Assembly: GCA_946482595.1 (NCBI GenBank)
Contig: CAMLSD010000178.1
Coordinates: 1 to 5,858 of the forward strand
DNA: 5,858 nt
Source of the DNA: an uncultured Comamonadaceae bacterium
Lineage (GTDB): Bacteria > Pseudomonadota > Gammaproteobacteria > Burkholderiales > Burkholderiaceae
Direction of reading: 5' to 3'
In this document: positions 1-5,541 of the stretch, one piece after another
Position numbering within the stretch: position 1 is the first letter of the stretch
How the letters are laid out: the number at the start of each line of letters is the position of its first letter
Notes under the pieces: generated by a model
Databases searched by the model: none
Told to the model about the DNA's origin: nothing
Seen by the model: only the letters and a program-made list of their open reading frames with translations
Translations under genes and position numbers: made by a program

Positions 1-941
1 TCAAGTCGAGCAACGTCTACTACTACTCGCTGGCCAACGAGATGGGCGTGGACAAGATCCACGACCAGATGGTGCCGTTCGGCTTCGGCCAGATCACCGG
101 CATCGACATCGAGGGCGAGGTGCGCGGTGTGCTGCCGTCCACCGCCTGGAAGCGCCGCGCCTACAAGAAGCCCGAGCAGCAGAAGTGGTACGCAGGCGAG
201 ACCATCTCGCTGGGCATCGGCCAGGGCTACAACACCTTCACGATGCTGCAGCTGGGTCATGCGATGGCCACGCTGGCCGCCGGCGGGCAGCGCCACACGC
301 CCCACCTGGTGCGCGAGATCGAGGACGTCGTCACGCGCGAGCGGCGCACCCCCCGCGACACCACGCTGCCGCCGCTGGCGCTCAAGCCCGATCACGTGCG
401 CACCGTGCTCGACGCGATGCATGGCGTGACGCAGGAAGGCACCTCGACCCGCGTCTTCATGGGGGCGCCCTACAAGAGCGGCGGCAAGACCGGCACGGCC
501 CAGGCGGTCACGATCCGCCAGAACGAGCGCTACAACGCCTCGCGCATGGCCGAGTACCTGCGCGACCATGCGCTTTACGTCGCCTTCGCGCCGCTCGAGG
601 ACCCGCAGATCGCGCTGGCCGTGATCGTCGAGAACGCCGGTTTTGGCGCCCAGTCGGCGGCGCCGATCTCGCGGCGGGTGCTCGACTACTGGTTGCTGGG
701 CGTGTACCCGAGCGAAGAGGACATTGCGGCCACCGCACGCGGCGAGACCTCGGCCCCGATCGGCAAGCCGCGCCGCGTCGAGGACGTGCCGCTGCCCGGC
801 GTGGCCGCCGCGGCCCAGCAGGCCGGCGCGTCGGCGCCGCCTCGCACCACCGCACAGGCAGGCACCGCCGCGCCCGAGGTCGTGCTCACCGCCGGGCGAG
901 CCGTGCCCGGCACACCGCCCACCCCGCCAGGCCCGCGATGA
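1..941 (+). CDS. mrdA: Penicillin-binding protein 2 (peptidoglycan D,D-transpeptidase), C-terminal part
   Basis: PBP2 cross-links peptidoglycan in the lateral wall as partner of RodA, anchored in the inner membrane with its catalytic domain in the periplasm. The gene begins before the window; the reading frame is open from base 3 and 312 codons are visible. The fragment starts at the second penicillin-binding motif, SSN (bases 6-14, followed by VYYY), where E. coli PBP2 has SAD. Then come GIGQGY (213-230), the third motif KTG within SGGKTGTAQ (KTG at 486-494), and a block resembling E. coli PBP2, YNASRMAEYLRDH followed by AFAP. The active-site SxxK motif lies upstream and cannot be seen. After the transpeptidase fold ends near base 720, a tail of about 70 residues rich in Ala, Pro, Thr and Gly follows; it looks disordered. 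The stop overlaps the rodA start (ATGA), so the two are probably translationally coupled. The family call is very secure. Confidence 0.96.
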   Translation, partial: KSSNVYYYSLANEMGVDKIHDQMVPFGFGQITGIDIEGEVRGVLPSTAWKRRAYKKPEQQKWYAGETISLGIGQGYNTFTMLQLGHAMATLAAGGQRHTPHLVREIEDVVTRERRTPRDTTLPPLALKPDHVRTVLDAMHGVTQEGTSTRVFMGAPYKSGGKTGTAQAVTIRQNERYNASRMAEYLRDHALYVAFAPLEDPQIALAVIVENAGFGAQSAAPISRRVLDYWLLGVYPSEEDIAATARGETSAPIGKPRRVEDVPLPGVAAAAQQAGASAPPRTTAQAGTAAPEVVLTAGRAVPGTPPTPPGPR

Positions 942-2095
942 ACGTTGCCTTCGAAAAACCCTCGCTGTGGCAGCGTGTGCGGCCGGTGTTCATCGGTTTC
1001 GATGGCTGGCTGGCGCTGGCCGTGCTGCTGCTGTGCTCCACCGGGCTGGTGATCATGTATTCGGCCGGGTTCGACCACGGCACCCGATTTGTCGATCACG
1101 CGCGCAACATGGCGCTGGCGTTCGCGATCCTGTTTGTCGTGGCCCAGGTGCCGCCGCAGCGCCTGATGATGGTGGCCGTGCCGCTGTACATCACCGGGGT
1201 GCTGCTGCTGCTGGGGGTGGAGCTGTTCGGCATCACGCGCAAGGGCGCCACGCGCTGGCTCAACGTGGGCGTCACGGTGATCCAGCCCAGCGAGATCCTG
1301 AAGATCGCCATGCCGCTGATGCTCGCATGGTGGTTCCAGAAGCGTGAAGGGCAGTTGCGCGCGCCCGATTTTGTCGTGGCCCTGGTGATCCTGGCGGTGC
1401 CGGTGGGCCTCATCATGAAGCAGCCTGATCTCGGCACCTCGCTGCTGGTGCTGGCCTCGGGCCTGTTCGTGATCTTTTTTGCCGGGCTGTCATGGCGGCT
1501 GATCATTCCGGTCCTGATGGCCGGCGCCGTGGGCATCACCGCGCTGATCATCGCCGAGCCCTACCTGTGCGTGCCTGGGGTGGACTGGGTGGTGCTGCAC
1601 GACTACCAGAAGGGCCGCGTGTGCACCCTGCTCGACCCCACCAAGGACCCGCTGGGCAAGGGCTTCCACATCATCCAGGGCATGATCGCGATCGGCTCGG
1701 GCGGGCTGTTCGGCAAGGGGTTCATGAACGGCACCCAGACCCACCTGGAGTTCATTCCCGAGCGCACCACCGACTTCATCTTTGCGGCCTACTCCGAAGA
1801 GTTCGGATTGCTGGGCAATGCGGCGCTGATCCTGGGGTTCATCTTCCTGATCTTCCGCGGCCTGATGATCGCCTCGAGCGCACCCACGCTGTTCAGCCGC
1901 CTGCTGGCCGGGGCGATCACGCTGATGTTCTTCACCTATGCCTTCGTCAACATGGGCATGGTCAGCGGCATCCTGCCGGTCGTGGGGGTGCCGCTGCCGT
2001 TCATCAGCTATGGCGGCACCGCGATGGTCACGCTGGGCATGGGGCTGGGCATCCTGATGTCGGTCTCGCGCAGCCAGCGCATGATGGTGTCCTGA
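938..2095 (+). CDS. rodA: RodA, SEDS-family peptidoglycan glycosyltransferase
   Basis: RodA polymerises lipid II into glycan strands in the inner membrane, working with PBP2 encoded just upstream. The product is 385 residues, close to the 370 of E. coli RodA, with about ten hydrophobic segments. Family signatures seen: RWLNVGVTVIQPSE (106-119, including the conserved Trp), KQPDLGTS (161-168), HDYQKGRV (221-228), LLDPTKDPLGKGFHIIQ (231-247), IGSGGLFGKG (252-261), PERTTDFIFA (274-283) and GILPVVGVPLPFISYGG (344-360). D279 in the PERTTD motif matches the essential SEDS aspartate known from RodA and FtsW. The RodA rather than FtsW assignment rests on the mrdA neighbour and the strong match to RodA around HDYQ and GVPLP. 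The start ATG overlaps the mrdA stop; no strong ribosome binding site is visible, which fits coupling. Compared with E. coli RodA, the segment before HDYQ is a few residues longer and contains C211, with C229 just after it. Confidence 0.97.
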   Translation: MNVAFEKPSLWQRVRPVFIGFDGWLALAVLLLCSTGLVIMYSAGFDHGTRFVDHARNMALAFAILFVVAQVPPQRLMMVAVPLYITGVLLLLGVELFGITRKGATRWLNVGVTVIQPSEILKIAMPLMLAWWFQKREGQLRAPDFVVALVILAVPVGLIMKQPDLGTSLLVLASGLFVIFFAGLSWRLIIPVLMAGAVGITALIIAEPYLCVPGVDWVVLHDYQKGRVCTLLDPTKDPLGKGFHIIQGMIAIGSGGLFGKGFMNGTQTHLEFIPERTTDFIFAAYSEEFGLLGNAALILGFIFLIFRGLMIASSAPTLFSRLLAGAITLMFFTYAFVNMGMVSGILPVVGVPLPFISYGGTAMVTLGMGLGILMSVSRSQRMMVS

Positions 2096-2130
2096 TCGTC
2101 CACCTGTGGCCACGGCGCCCTGACGCCGAC

Positions 2131-2135
2131 CGGAG
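2131..2135 (+). promoter_or_regulatory. Ribosome binding site of the dehydrogenase gene
   Basis: The sequence CGGAG (core GGAG, 2132-2135) lies six bases before the ATG at 2142 and supports that start. A small inverted repeat, CGGCG (2113-2117) with CGCCG (2124-2128), sits just upstream in the 46-bp gap after rodA. It is too short and lacks a T run, so I do not call it a terminator. Confidence 0.7.
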
Positions 2136-2141
2136 CACAAC

Positions 2142-3044
2142 ATGACAACACCCACCCCTCCCCTGCGTGCCGGCACCGATGCGATCGGCGTGGTCGGTGT
2201 GGGCAACATGGGCGGCGCGATGGCACGGCGGCTGCTGGACCAGGGCTGGCAGGTGCATGTGCATGACATCGACACCGCCCGCATGGCCGACCTGGCCGCG
2301 CACGGCGCCGTGGCCTGTGCGGACGCCGCCACGCTGGCGCGGAGCTGCCGGTGTGTCATCGTGGCCGTGGTCGACGCCGCCCAGTGCGACGAAGTGCTGC
2401 TCGGGTCCTCAGGCGTGCTGGCGGCCCGGCCACTGCCCGGCAGCGTGATGCTGTGTCCGACGATCGGACCGCAGGACACCGAACGCCTGGCGCAGGCGCT
2501 GCACGACCAGGGCGTGGCCTGCCTGGATGCGCCCATGTCCGGCGGGCCGGCACGGGCCCGCGACGGCAGCATGAGCCTGATGCTGGCCGGCGCCGACGAC
2601 GTGCAGGTGCAGCTTGCCGAGTTGCTGGCCGCCCTGTCGAGCCGCATCTTCCGGGTCGGCGCCCGGGTGGGCGACGGTGCCCGCACCAAACTCGTCAACA
2701 ACCTGCTGGCCGGCATCAACCTCGCGGGCGCGGCCGAGGCCCTGGCCCTGGCCGATGCGATGGGCCTGGACCTGGCCCGCACGCTCGACGTGATCGAGCA
2801 GTCCAGCGGCCAGAGCTGGATCGGCAGCGACCGCCTGCGCCGGGCGATTGCCGGCGACTATGCGCCGCGCGCCCACACCACCTTGCTGGCCAAGGACACC
2901 CGGCTGGCCCTGCAGGCCGCCGAGGCGGCGGGTTTTGCGCCGACACTCGGGCCGGTGGCCGCACAGGCCTTTGCCCGGGCCTGTGCCGAAGGCCTGGCTG
3001 ACCTGGACGACGCCAGCCTGTTCAAGCGGCTGCAGAAGCGCTGA
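2142..3044 (+). CDS. NAD(P)-dependent beta-hydroxyacid dehydrogenase (3-hydroxyisobutyrate dehydrogenase family)
   Basis: This is a 300-residue soluble oxidoreductase of normal family length. An N-terminal Rossmann fold carries VGVGNMGGAMA (dinucleotide loop, G19-x-G21-x-x-G24). D42 at the end of the second strand suggests a preference for NAD over NADP. The substrate-binding signature is DAPMSGGPARARDGSMS (129-145). The catalytic lysine is K183 in GARTKLVNNLLAG, with the usual Asn (N187) four residues later. The C-terminal helical domain contains LLAKDTRLAL, typical of the family. Members oxidise 3-hydroxyisobutyrate, reduce tartronate semialdehyde, or act on threonate and similar acids; the sequence alone does not tell which. 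It follows rodA by 46 bp on the same strand and may be co-transcribed, but neighbours give no pathway clue. Its last 23 bp overlap the 3' end of the convergent MATE gene. Confidence 0.92.
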   Translation: MTTPTPPLRAGTDAIGVVGVGNMGGAMARRLLDQGWQVHVHDIDTARMADLAAHGAVACADAATLARSCRCVIVAVVDAAQCDEVLLGSSGVLAARPLPGSVMLCPTIGPQDTERLAQALHDQGVACLDAPMSGGPARARDGSMSLMLAGADDVQVQLAELLAALSSRIFRVGARVGDGARTKLVNNLLAGINLAGAAEALALADAMGLDLARTLDVIEQSSGQSWIGSDRLRRAIAGDYAPRAHTTLLAKDTRLALQAAEAAGFAPTLGPVAAQAFARACAEGLADLDDASLFKRLQKR

Positions 3045-4440
3045 CCGCCCGGCGCGCATTCACGCGCCGGCGTGTCGCACGCGCATGCGGCACCCAGCCG
3101 CGCCAGCGCCAGCGCGCGGCCATCGTGAGCCCGCGCACCCATTCGTCGGCGGCGTAGGCCACCCACACGCCGGGCAGTCCCCAGTCGAGATACACCCCCA
3201 GGAACCACGACCCGCCTGCCAGCACGAACACCATCGACGCCACACCTGCCATCACCGGAAAGCGTGCGTCACCCGCCGCCCGCAGCGCATTGATCACGAT
3301 GAGGTTGAAGCTGCGGCCCGGCTCGAGCAGCACCGTCAGCCACAGCAGCACGGTGGCCTGCTCGATGATGCGGGGGTCCTGCGTGAACAGCCCCATGATC
3401 CAGGGCGCCGTCAGCGCGGCCAGCAGGGCCAGACTCGTCGACACCAGCAGCCCCAGGCGCACGCTCTTGCGCACCAGCCGGTTGGCCTCGTGCAGCTGCG
3501 CGGCCCCCACCATGTGGCCCACCAGGATCTCACTGGCAAAACCGATGGCCAGGCCGAACAGCAGGATCAGGTACATCACCTGCAGCGTGTAGCTGTGGGT
3601 GGCCAGCTCGACCGCCCCCATGCGTGCCACCACCGCCACACTGACCATGAAGGCAATGCGGTAGGCGATGTTCTCGGCGCCGCCCGGCAGGCCGATGTGC
3701 AGCACCGGGGCCAGCCGCTGCCAGTGCAGCGCCCACCAGTCGCGCCGCCGCGGCACCAGGTTCAGCCGCAGGCGCCACAGCCACAGGTGCAGCACCAGGC
3801 CGACGATGCGGCTGATGACCATGGCCAGCGCAAAACCGACCAGGCCCAGCGCCGGCAGCGGCCCGACACCGCGCATCAGCGGCACCGCCAGCAGCAGGTG
3901 CAGCAGGTGCATCGCCAGCATCACGTACAGCGTGTCGCGCGCATGCAGGTGCGCCCGCATGACCGAGGCCATCGTGGCGTTGTAGGCGTCCAGCGCCAGC
4001 GCCAGTGCCGACACCATCAGGAAGGGCACGGCCAGTGGCAGCACCGCGGCCGGTGCGTTCATCCAGCCCAGCAGCCACGGCGCCGAGCCGGCCACCAGCG
4101 CGCCCACGCCCAGCGCCATCCAGCTGCTCGCGGCCAGCGACACCCGGGCGGTCTGGTCGGCGACCTGCCGGTTGCCGGCGCCCAGGTTCTGCGTGATGAC
4201 CACGCTCACCCCCATGCTGACGATGCGGAACAGGATGAAAAACGCCGCATGCAGATGGTTGACCATCGCGAATGCGCCGGCCGCGTTGTCGGAGATGCGC
4301 GAGGCCATCCACAAACCGGCCATGCCGACCGAAATGCCCAGCAGCAGTTCGCTGAACAAGGGCCAGGTGACGGAAAACAGCGCCGGGCGGGCGGGCGCAC
4401 TGCGACCTCCGGCAACAACGGGGACTGGGTCGGACGACAT
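3022..4440 (-). CDS. MATE-family efflux transporter
   Basis: This is a 472-residue inner-membrane protein with about twelve hydrophobic segments in two related halves, as expected for multidrug and toxic compound extrusion proteins, which export cationic drugs or metabolites in exchange for Na+ or H+. The two half-repeats show corresponding motifs: VITQNLGAGNRQVADQ (81-96) in the N-lobe and ILVGHMVGAAQLHEAN (305-320) in the C-lobe. The C-lobe segment NALRAAGDARFP (384-395) is also characteristic. The C-terminal 30 residues are rich in Arg and Ala. The ATG at 4438-4440 leaves a short hydrophilic N-terminus before the first membrane segment; the ribosome binding site is weak (AGGG about 11 bases upstream on the minus strand). 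Substrate is unknown, and norM or dinF naming would be a guess. The gene ends inside the convergent dehydrogenase gene. A 401-bp non-coding region with repeats and G runs lies upstream. Confidence 0.93.
   Translation of the reverse strand: MSSDPVPVVAGGRSAPARPALFSVTWPLFSELLLGISVGMAGLWMASRISDNAAGAFAMVNHLHAAFFILFRIVSMGVSVVITQNLGAGNRQVADQTARVSLAASSWMALGVGALVAGSAPWLLGWMNAPAAVLPLAVPFLMVSALALALDAYNATMASVMRAHLHARDTLYVMLAMHLLHLLLAVPLMRGVGPLPALGLVGFALAMVISRIVGLVLHLWLWRLRLNLVPRRRDWWALHWQRLAPVLHIGLPGGAENIAYRIAFMVSVAVVARMGAVELATHSYTLQVMYLILLFGLAIGFASEILVGHMVGAAQLHEANRLVRKSVRLGLLVSTSLALLAALTAPWIMGLFTQDPRIIEQATVLLWLTVLLEPGRSFNLIVINALRAAGDARFPVMAGVASMVFVLAGGSWFLGVYLDWGLPGVWVAYAADEWVRGLTMAARWRWRGWVPHARATRRRVNARRAVSASAAA
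3049..3070 (+). other. Hairpin at the convergent gene ends
   Basis: A perfect 8-bp inverted repeat, CCGGCGCG (3049-3056) with CGCGCCGG (3063-3070) around a 6-base loop, starts four bases after the dehydrogenase stop codon. It lies within the last codons of the MATE gene on the other strand. Neither strand has a T run after it, so it is not a standard intrinsic terminator. It could protect the mRNA 3' end or aid factor-dependent termination; that role is inference. Confidence 0.4.
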
Positions 4441-4458
4441 GGTGGCAAACGCCCTGGC

Positions 4459-4503
4459 GGGCGGGTCGGGTGGGCAGGGCCCGTTCGGGCCGGGTGGGTC
4501 GGG
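4459..4503 (+). other. G-triplet cluster, possible G-quadruplex
   Basis: Nine runs of GGG occur within 45 bases of the plus strand, just upstream of the MATE start. The first four, GGGCGGGTCGGGTGGG (4459-4474), have loops of one, two and one bases and fit the canonical quadruplex pattern. The plus strand is the template for the MATE gene, so its mRNA leader is C-rich here. A 5-bp hairpin, GGCCC-GTTC-GGGCC (4478-4491), lies within the cluster. Confidence 0.5.
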
Positions 4504-4527
4504 AACGGTGGTGTCAGCCGGTCAGGG

Positions 4528-4561
4528 TCGAATGAAGGACACGCTCGAATGAACGACACAC
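4528..4561. repeat. Two tandem 17-bp direct repeats
   Basis: The units are TCGAATGAAGGACACGC (4528-4544) and TCGAATGAACGACACAC (4545-4561). They abut exactly and share 15 of 17 bases. They lie 88-121 bp upstream of the MATE start codon, a plausible place for regulator binding sites. The spacing of 17 bp is not a whole helical turn multiple of 10.5, so a single regulator binding both on the same face is not assured. A third copy of the core, TCGAATGAA, occurs at 4730-4738. Confidence 0.75.
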
Positions 4562-4661
4562 TCAAGTGTGCGCTTGCTTTCGTGCCAGGATCTGCTGCAG
4601 GCCCGCATGTAACCTGCTTGTTCCTCTCGTTTGCCCGGATGCCGTGAATTTGTTCGCTTCG

Positions 4662-4667
4662 TACACT
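4662..4667 (+). promoter_or_regulatory. Possible -10 element for the candidate small RNA
   Basis: TACACT matches four of six bases of the sigma-70 -10 consensus and would place a transcription start near 4674, just before the first stable hairpin. The sequence at the expected -35 position (ATGCCG, 4639-4644) is poor, so this is only a weak candidate. Confidence 0.18.
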
Positions 4668-4673
4668 AAACGA

Positions 4674-4826
4674 GTGCGAAAGACCGCGCCACCGCGTGGT
4701 CTTGCCACATCAGCGAGAGCGTTCAGGGGTCGAATGAACTTGTGGCACGACGGGCGGGTTACGACGCCTGCCACAAGGGCCTCCGGGGCCCGGGCCTGTG
4801 CATGAGGGCCGGGCCCTTTTTTTTTT
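4674..4826 (+). ncRNA. Candidate structured small RNA ending in an intrinsic terminator
   Basis: No plus-strand gene explains the strong terminator at 4786-4826, and the 110 bases before it fold well on paper. Stem 1 is a 10-bp hairpin (4680-4689 with 4694-4703, including AAGACC/GGTCTT and one G-U pair) with loop CACC. A weaker 5-bp stem pairs GTTCA (4721-4725) with TGAAC (4735-4739). Stem 3 is perfect over 9 bp, CTTGTGGCA (4739-4747) with TGCCACAAG (4769-4777), with an inner GGCG/CGCC stem (4753-4756 with 4765-4768). It shares base 4739 with the weaker stem. The 5' end is a guess from a weak -10 element. I do not recognise the RNA as 6S, tmRNA or any other named family. The alternative is that this is the 3' end of a long plus-strand read-through transcript. 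Confidence 0.42.
4786..4826 (+). terminator. Strong plus-strand intrinsic terminator
   Basis: GGGCCCGG (4786-4793) pairs perfectly with CCGGGCCC (4809-4816). After one G-G mismatch (4794/4808), CCT (4795-4797) pairs with AGG (4805-4807), leaving loop GTGCATG. Ten consecutive T (4817-4826) follow directly, striking in such GC-rich DNA. The T run is on the plus strand only: read on the minus strand, the hairpin is preceded by ten A and followed by GC-rich sequence. It therefore does not serve the DUF4124 gene that ends at 4842. Confidence 0.88.
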
Positions 4827-4841
4827 GGCCTGCGCCCGCGG

Positions 4842-5510
4842 TCAGGGTGTGCGCGACGCCGGCGGCGCCAGGGCGTCCTGGCGGTTGTCCGGCAGGCTGC
4901 CGGCCGGCGCCCCGGCCCAGAGCTTCTTCAGGCGCATGAGTTCCTGGTCGAAGTTCTGCGTGATGCGCTGCAGTTCGGCCTGCTGATTCAGGATCAGCGT
5001 CTTGTGTGCATCGATGGCCACGTCGACGAACTCGAGCGACTGCTTCAGCTTGGGCGGCACCGTCTTGCCCTTGTAGAACTCGAGTTCGTCCTGCAGCGGC
5101 TTGCGCTCGGCGGTGAGTTCGGCAATGCGCCGTTCGGAGTTGCGCACCGAGGCACGCACGTCGTCGAGCGCCAGGTCGCGCGCCTTGCGGTGCTCGTCCT
5201 CGGTCGGGTAGCGCATCAGCAGCAGGCGGTCGCGACGCACGGCATCCTGCTGGGCCGCGCGTTCCTGGTTCTTGCGCCGTTCACGGGCTTCCAGCTCGGC
5301 ACGTTCATCGGCCGTGAGGCTGGGAGGCAGGACGGTGCGGGTGGAGCCGTCGCGGTTCATCACGCGCTGCTCGCGGTCCAGGCATTCGATGATCGGGCGG
5401 TCGGACGTGAGCTTGCGCCCCTTGGCATCGACACAGGTGTAGATCCCCTGCGCCCAGGCCGACGCGCCGGCAAGCGCCACCACCCCGACCCACCAGGCCC
5501 GGGTGCTCAC
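4842..5510 (-). CDS. Secreted DUF4124 domain protein with coiled-coil-like region
   Basis: With the GTG start at 5508-5510 the product has 222 residues. The N-terminus is a signal peptide: a short basic n-region, hydrophobic AWWVGVVALAGASAWA and a likely cut before QG (20/21). The DUF4124 motif follows: GIYTCVDAKGRKLTSDRPI (22-40), with C26 and C43 that could form a disulfide in the periplasm. From about residue 60 to 200 it is rich in Glu, Arg, Lys, Gln and Ala in helical patterns, resembling coiled coil. The C-terminus is Pro/Ala rich. The molecular function of DUF4124 proteins is not known to me. No ATG fits; an in-frame TTG at 5535-5537 would add nine residues and sit four bases after the pyrE stop. 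Neither start has a clean ribosome binding site. It probably shares a transcript with pyrE. Confidence 0.85.
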   Translation of the reverse strand: MSTRAWWVGVVALAGASAWAQGIYTCVDAKGRKLTSDRPIIECLDREQRVMNRDGSTRTVLPPSLTADERAELEARERRKNQERAAQQDAVRRDRLLLMRYPTEDEHRKARDLALDDVRASVRNSERRIAELTAERKPLQDELEFYKGKTVPPKLKQSLEFVDVAIDAHKTLILNQQAELQRITQNFDQELMRLKKLWAGAPAGSLPDNRQDALAPPASRTP

Positions 5511-5541
5511 CCACCGTCTTGCGCGCGTCTGGATCAAGGTT

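Larger units (their letters stand above)
4441..4841. other. Intergenic region between the MATE gene and the DUF4124 gene
   Basis: This 401-bp stretch has no convincing protein gene. It contains, in order, a cluster of G triplets, two tandem 17-bp repeats, a block of stable inverted repeats, and a plus-strand intrinsic terminator. It would carry the promoter and 5' leader of the MATE gene on the minus strand, but I could not find a convincing sigma-70 promoter there. No minus-strand terminator with a U run is visible after the DUF4124 gene, so read-through from pyrE-DUF4124 into the MATE gene is possible. Confidence 0.7.

Noticed and set aside
185..937. Upstream extension of the rodA reading frame inside mrdA
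   Set aside because: The frame stays open but encodes Arg/His/Ala-rich nonsense. RodA homology begins at the ATG at 938.
1490..2782. Minus-strand open frame of 430 codons across rodA and the dehydrogenase
   Set aside because: Composition is Ala, Arg, Ser and then His/Gln/Asp rich with no domain, and both genes on the plus strand are certain.
2848..4647. Long plus-strand open frame of 599 codons across the MATE gene
   Set aside because: It is the complement of a clear MATE gene and reads as low-complexity His, Gln, Arg and Pro. GC-rich codon use removes stops from antisense frames.
4532..4647. Two short plus-strand ORFs (ATG at 4532 and 4549) with an ATGA overlap
   Set aside because: They begin with similar residues only because of the tandem 17-bp repeat. 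They are 6 and 32 codons long, and the second has no good ribosome binding site of its own.
4680..4703. Hairpin as a minus-strand terminator for the DUF4124 gene
   Set aside because: On the minus strand the 10-bp stem is followed by TCGCAC, with only a short T run inside the stem end. This is too weak to call a terminator.
4721..4739. T-arm-like sequence suggesting a tRNA
   Set aside because: GTTCA-loop-TGAAC resembles a T arm only loosely: the loop has nine bases, and no acceptor stem, anticodon arm or D arm fits around it.
4562..4774. Minus-strand 70-codon open frame in the intergenic region
   Set aside because: It has no domain, no clear ribosome binding site and crosses the stems of the candidate RNA.
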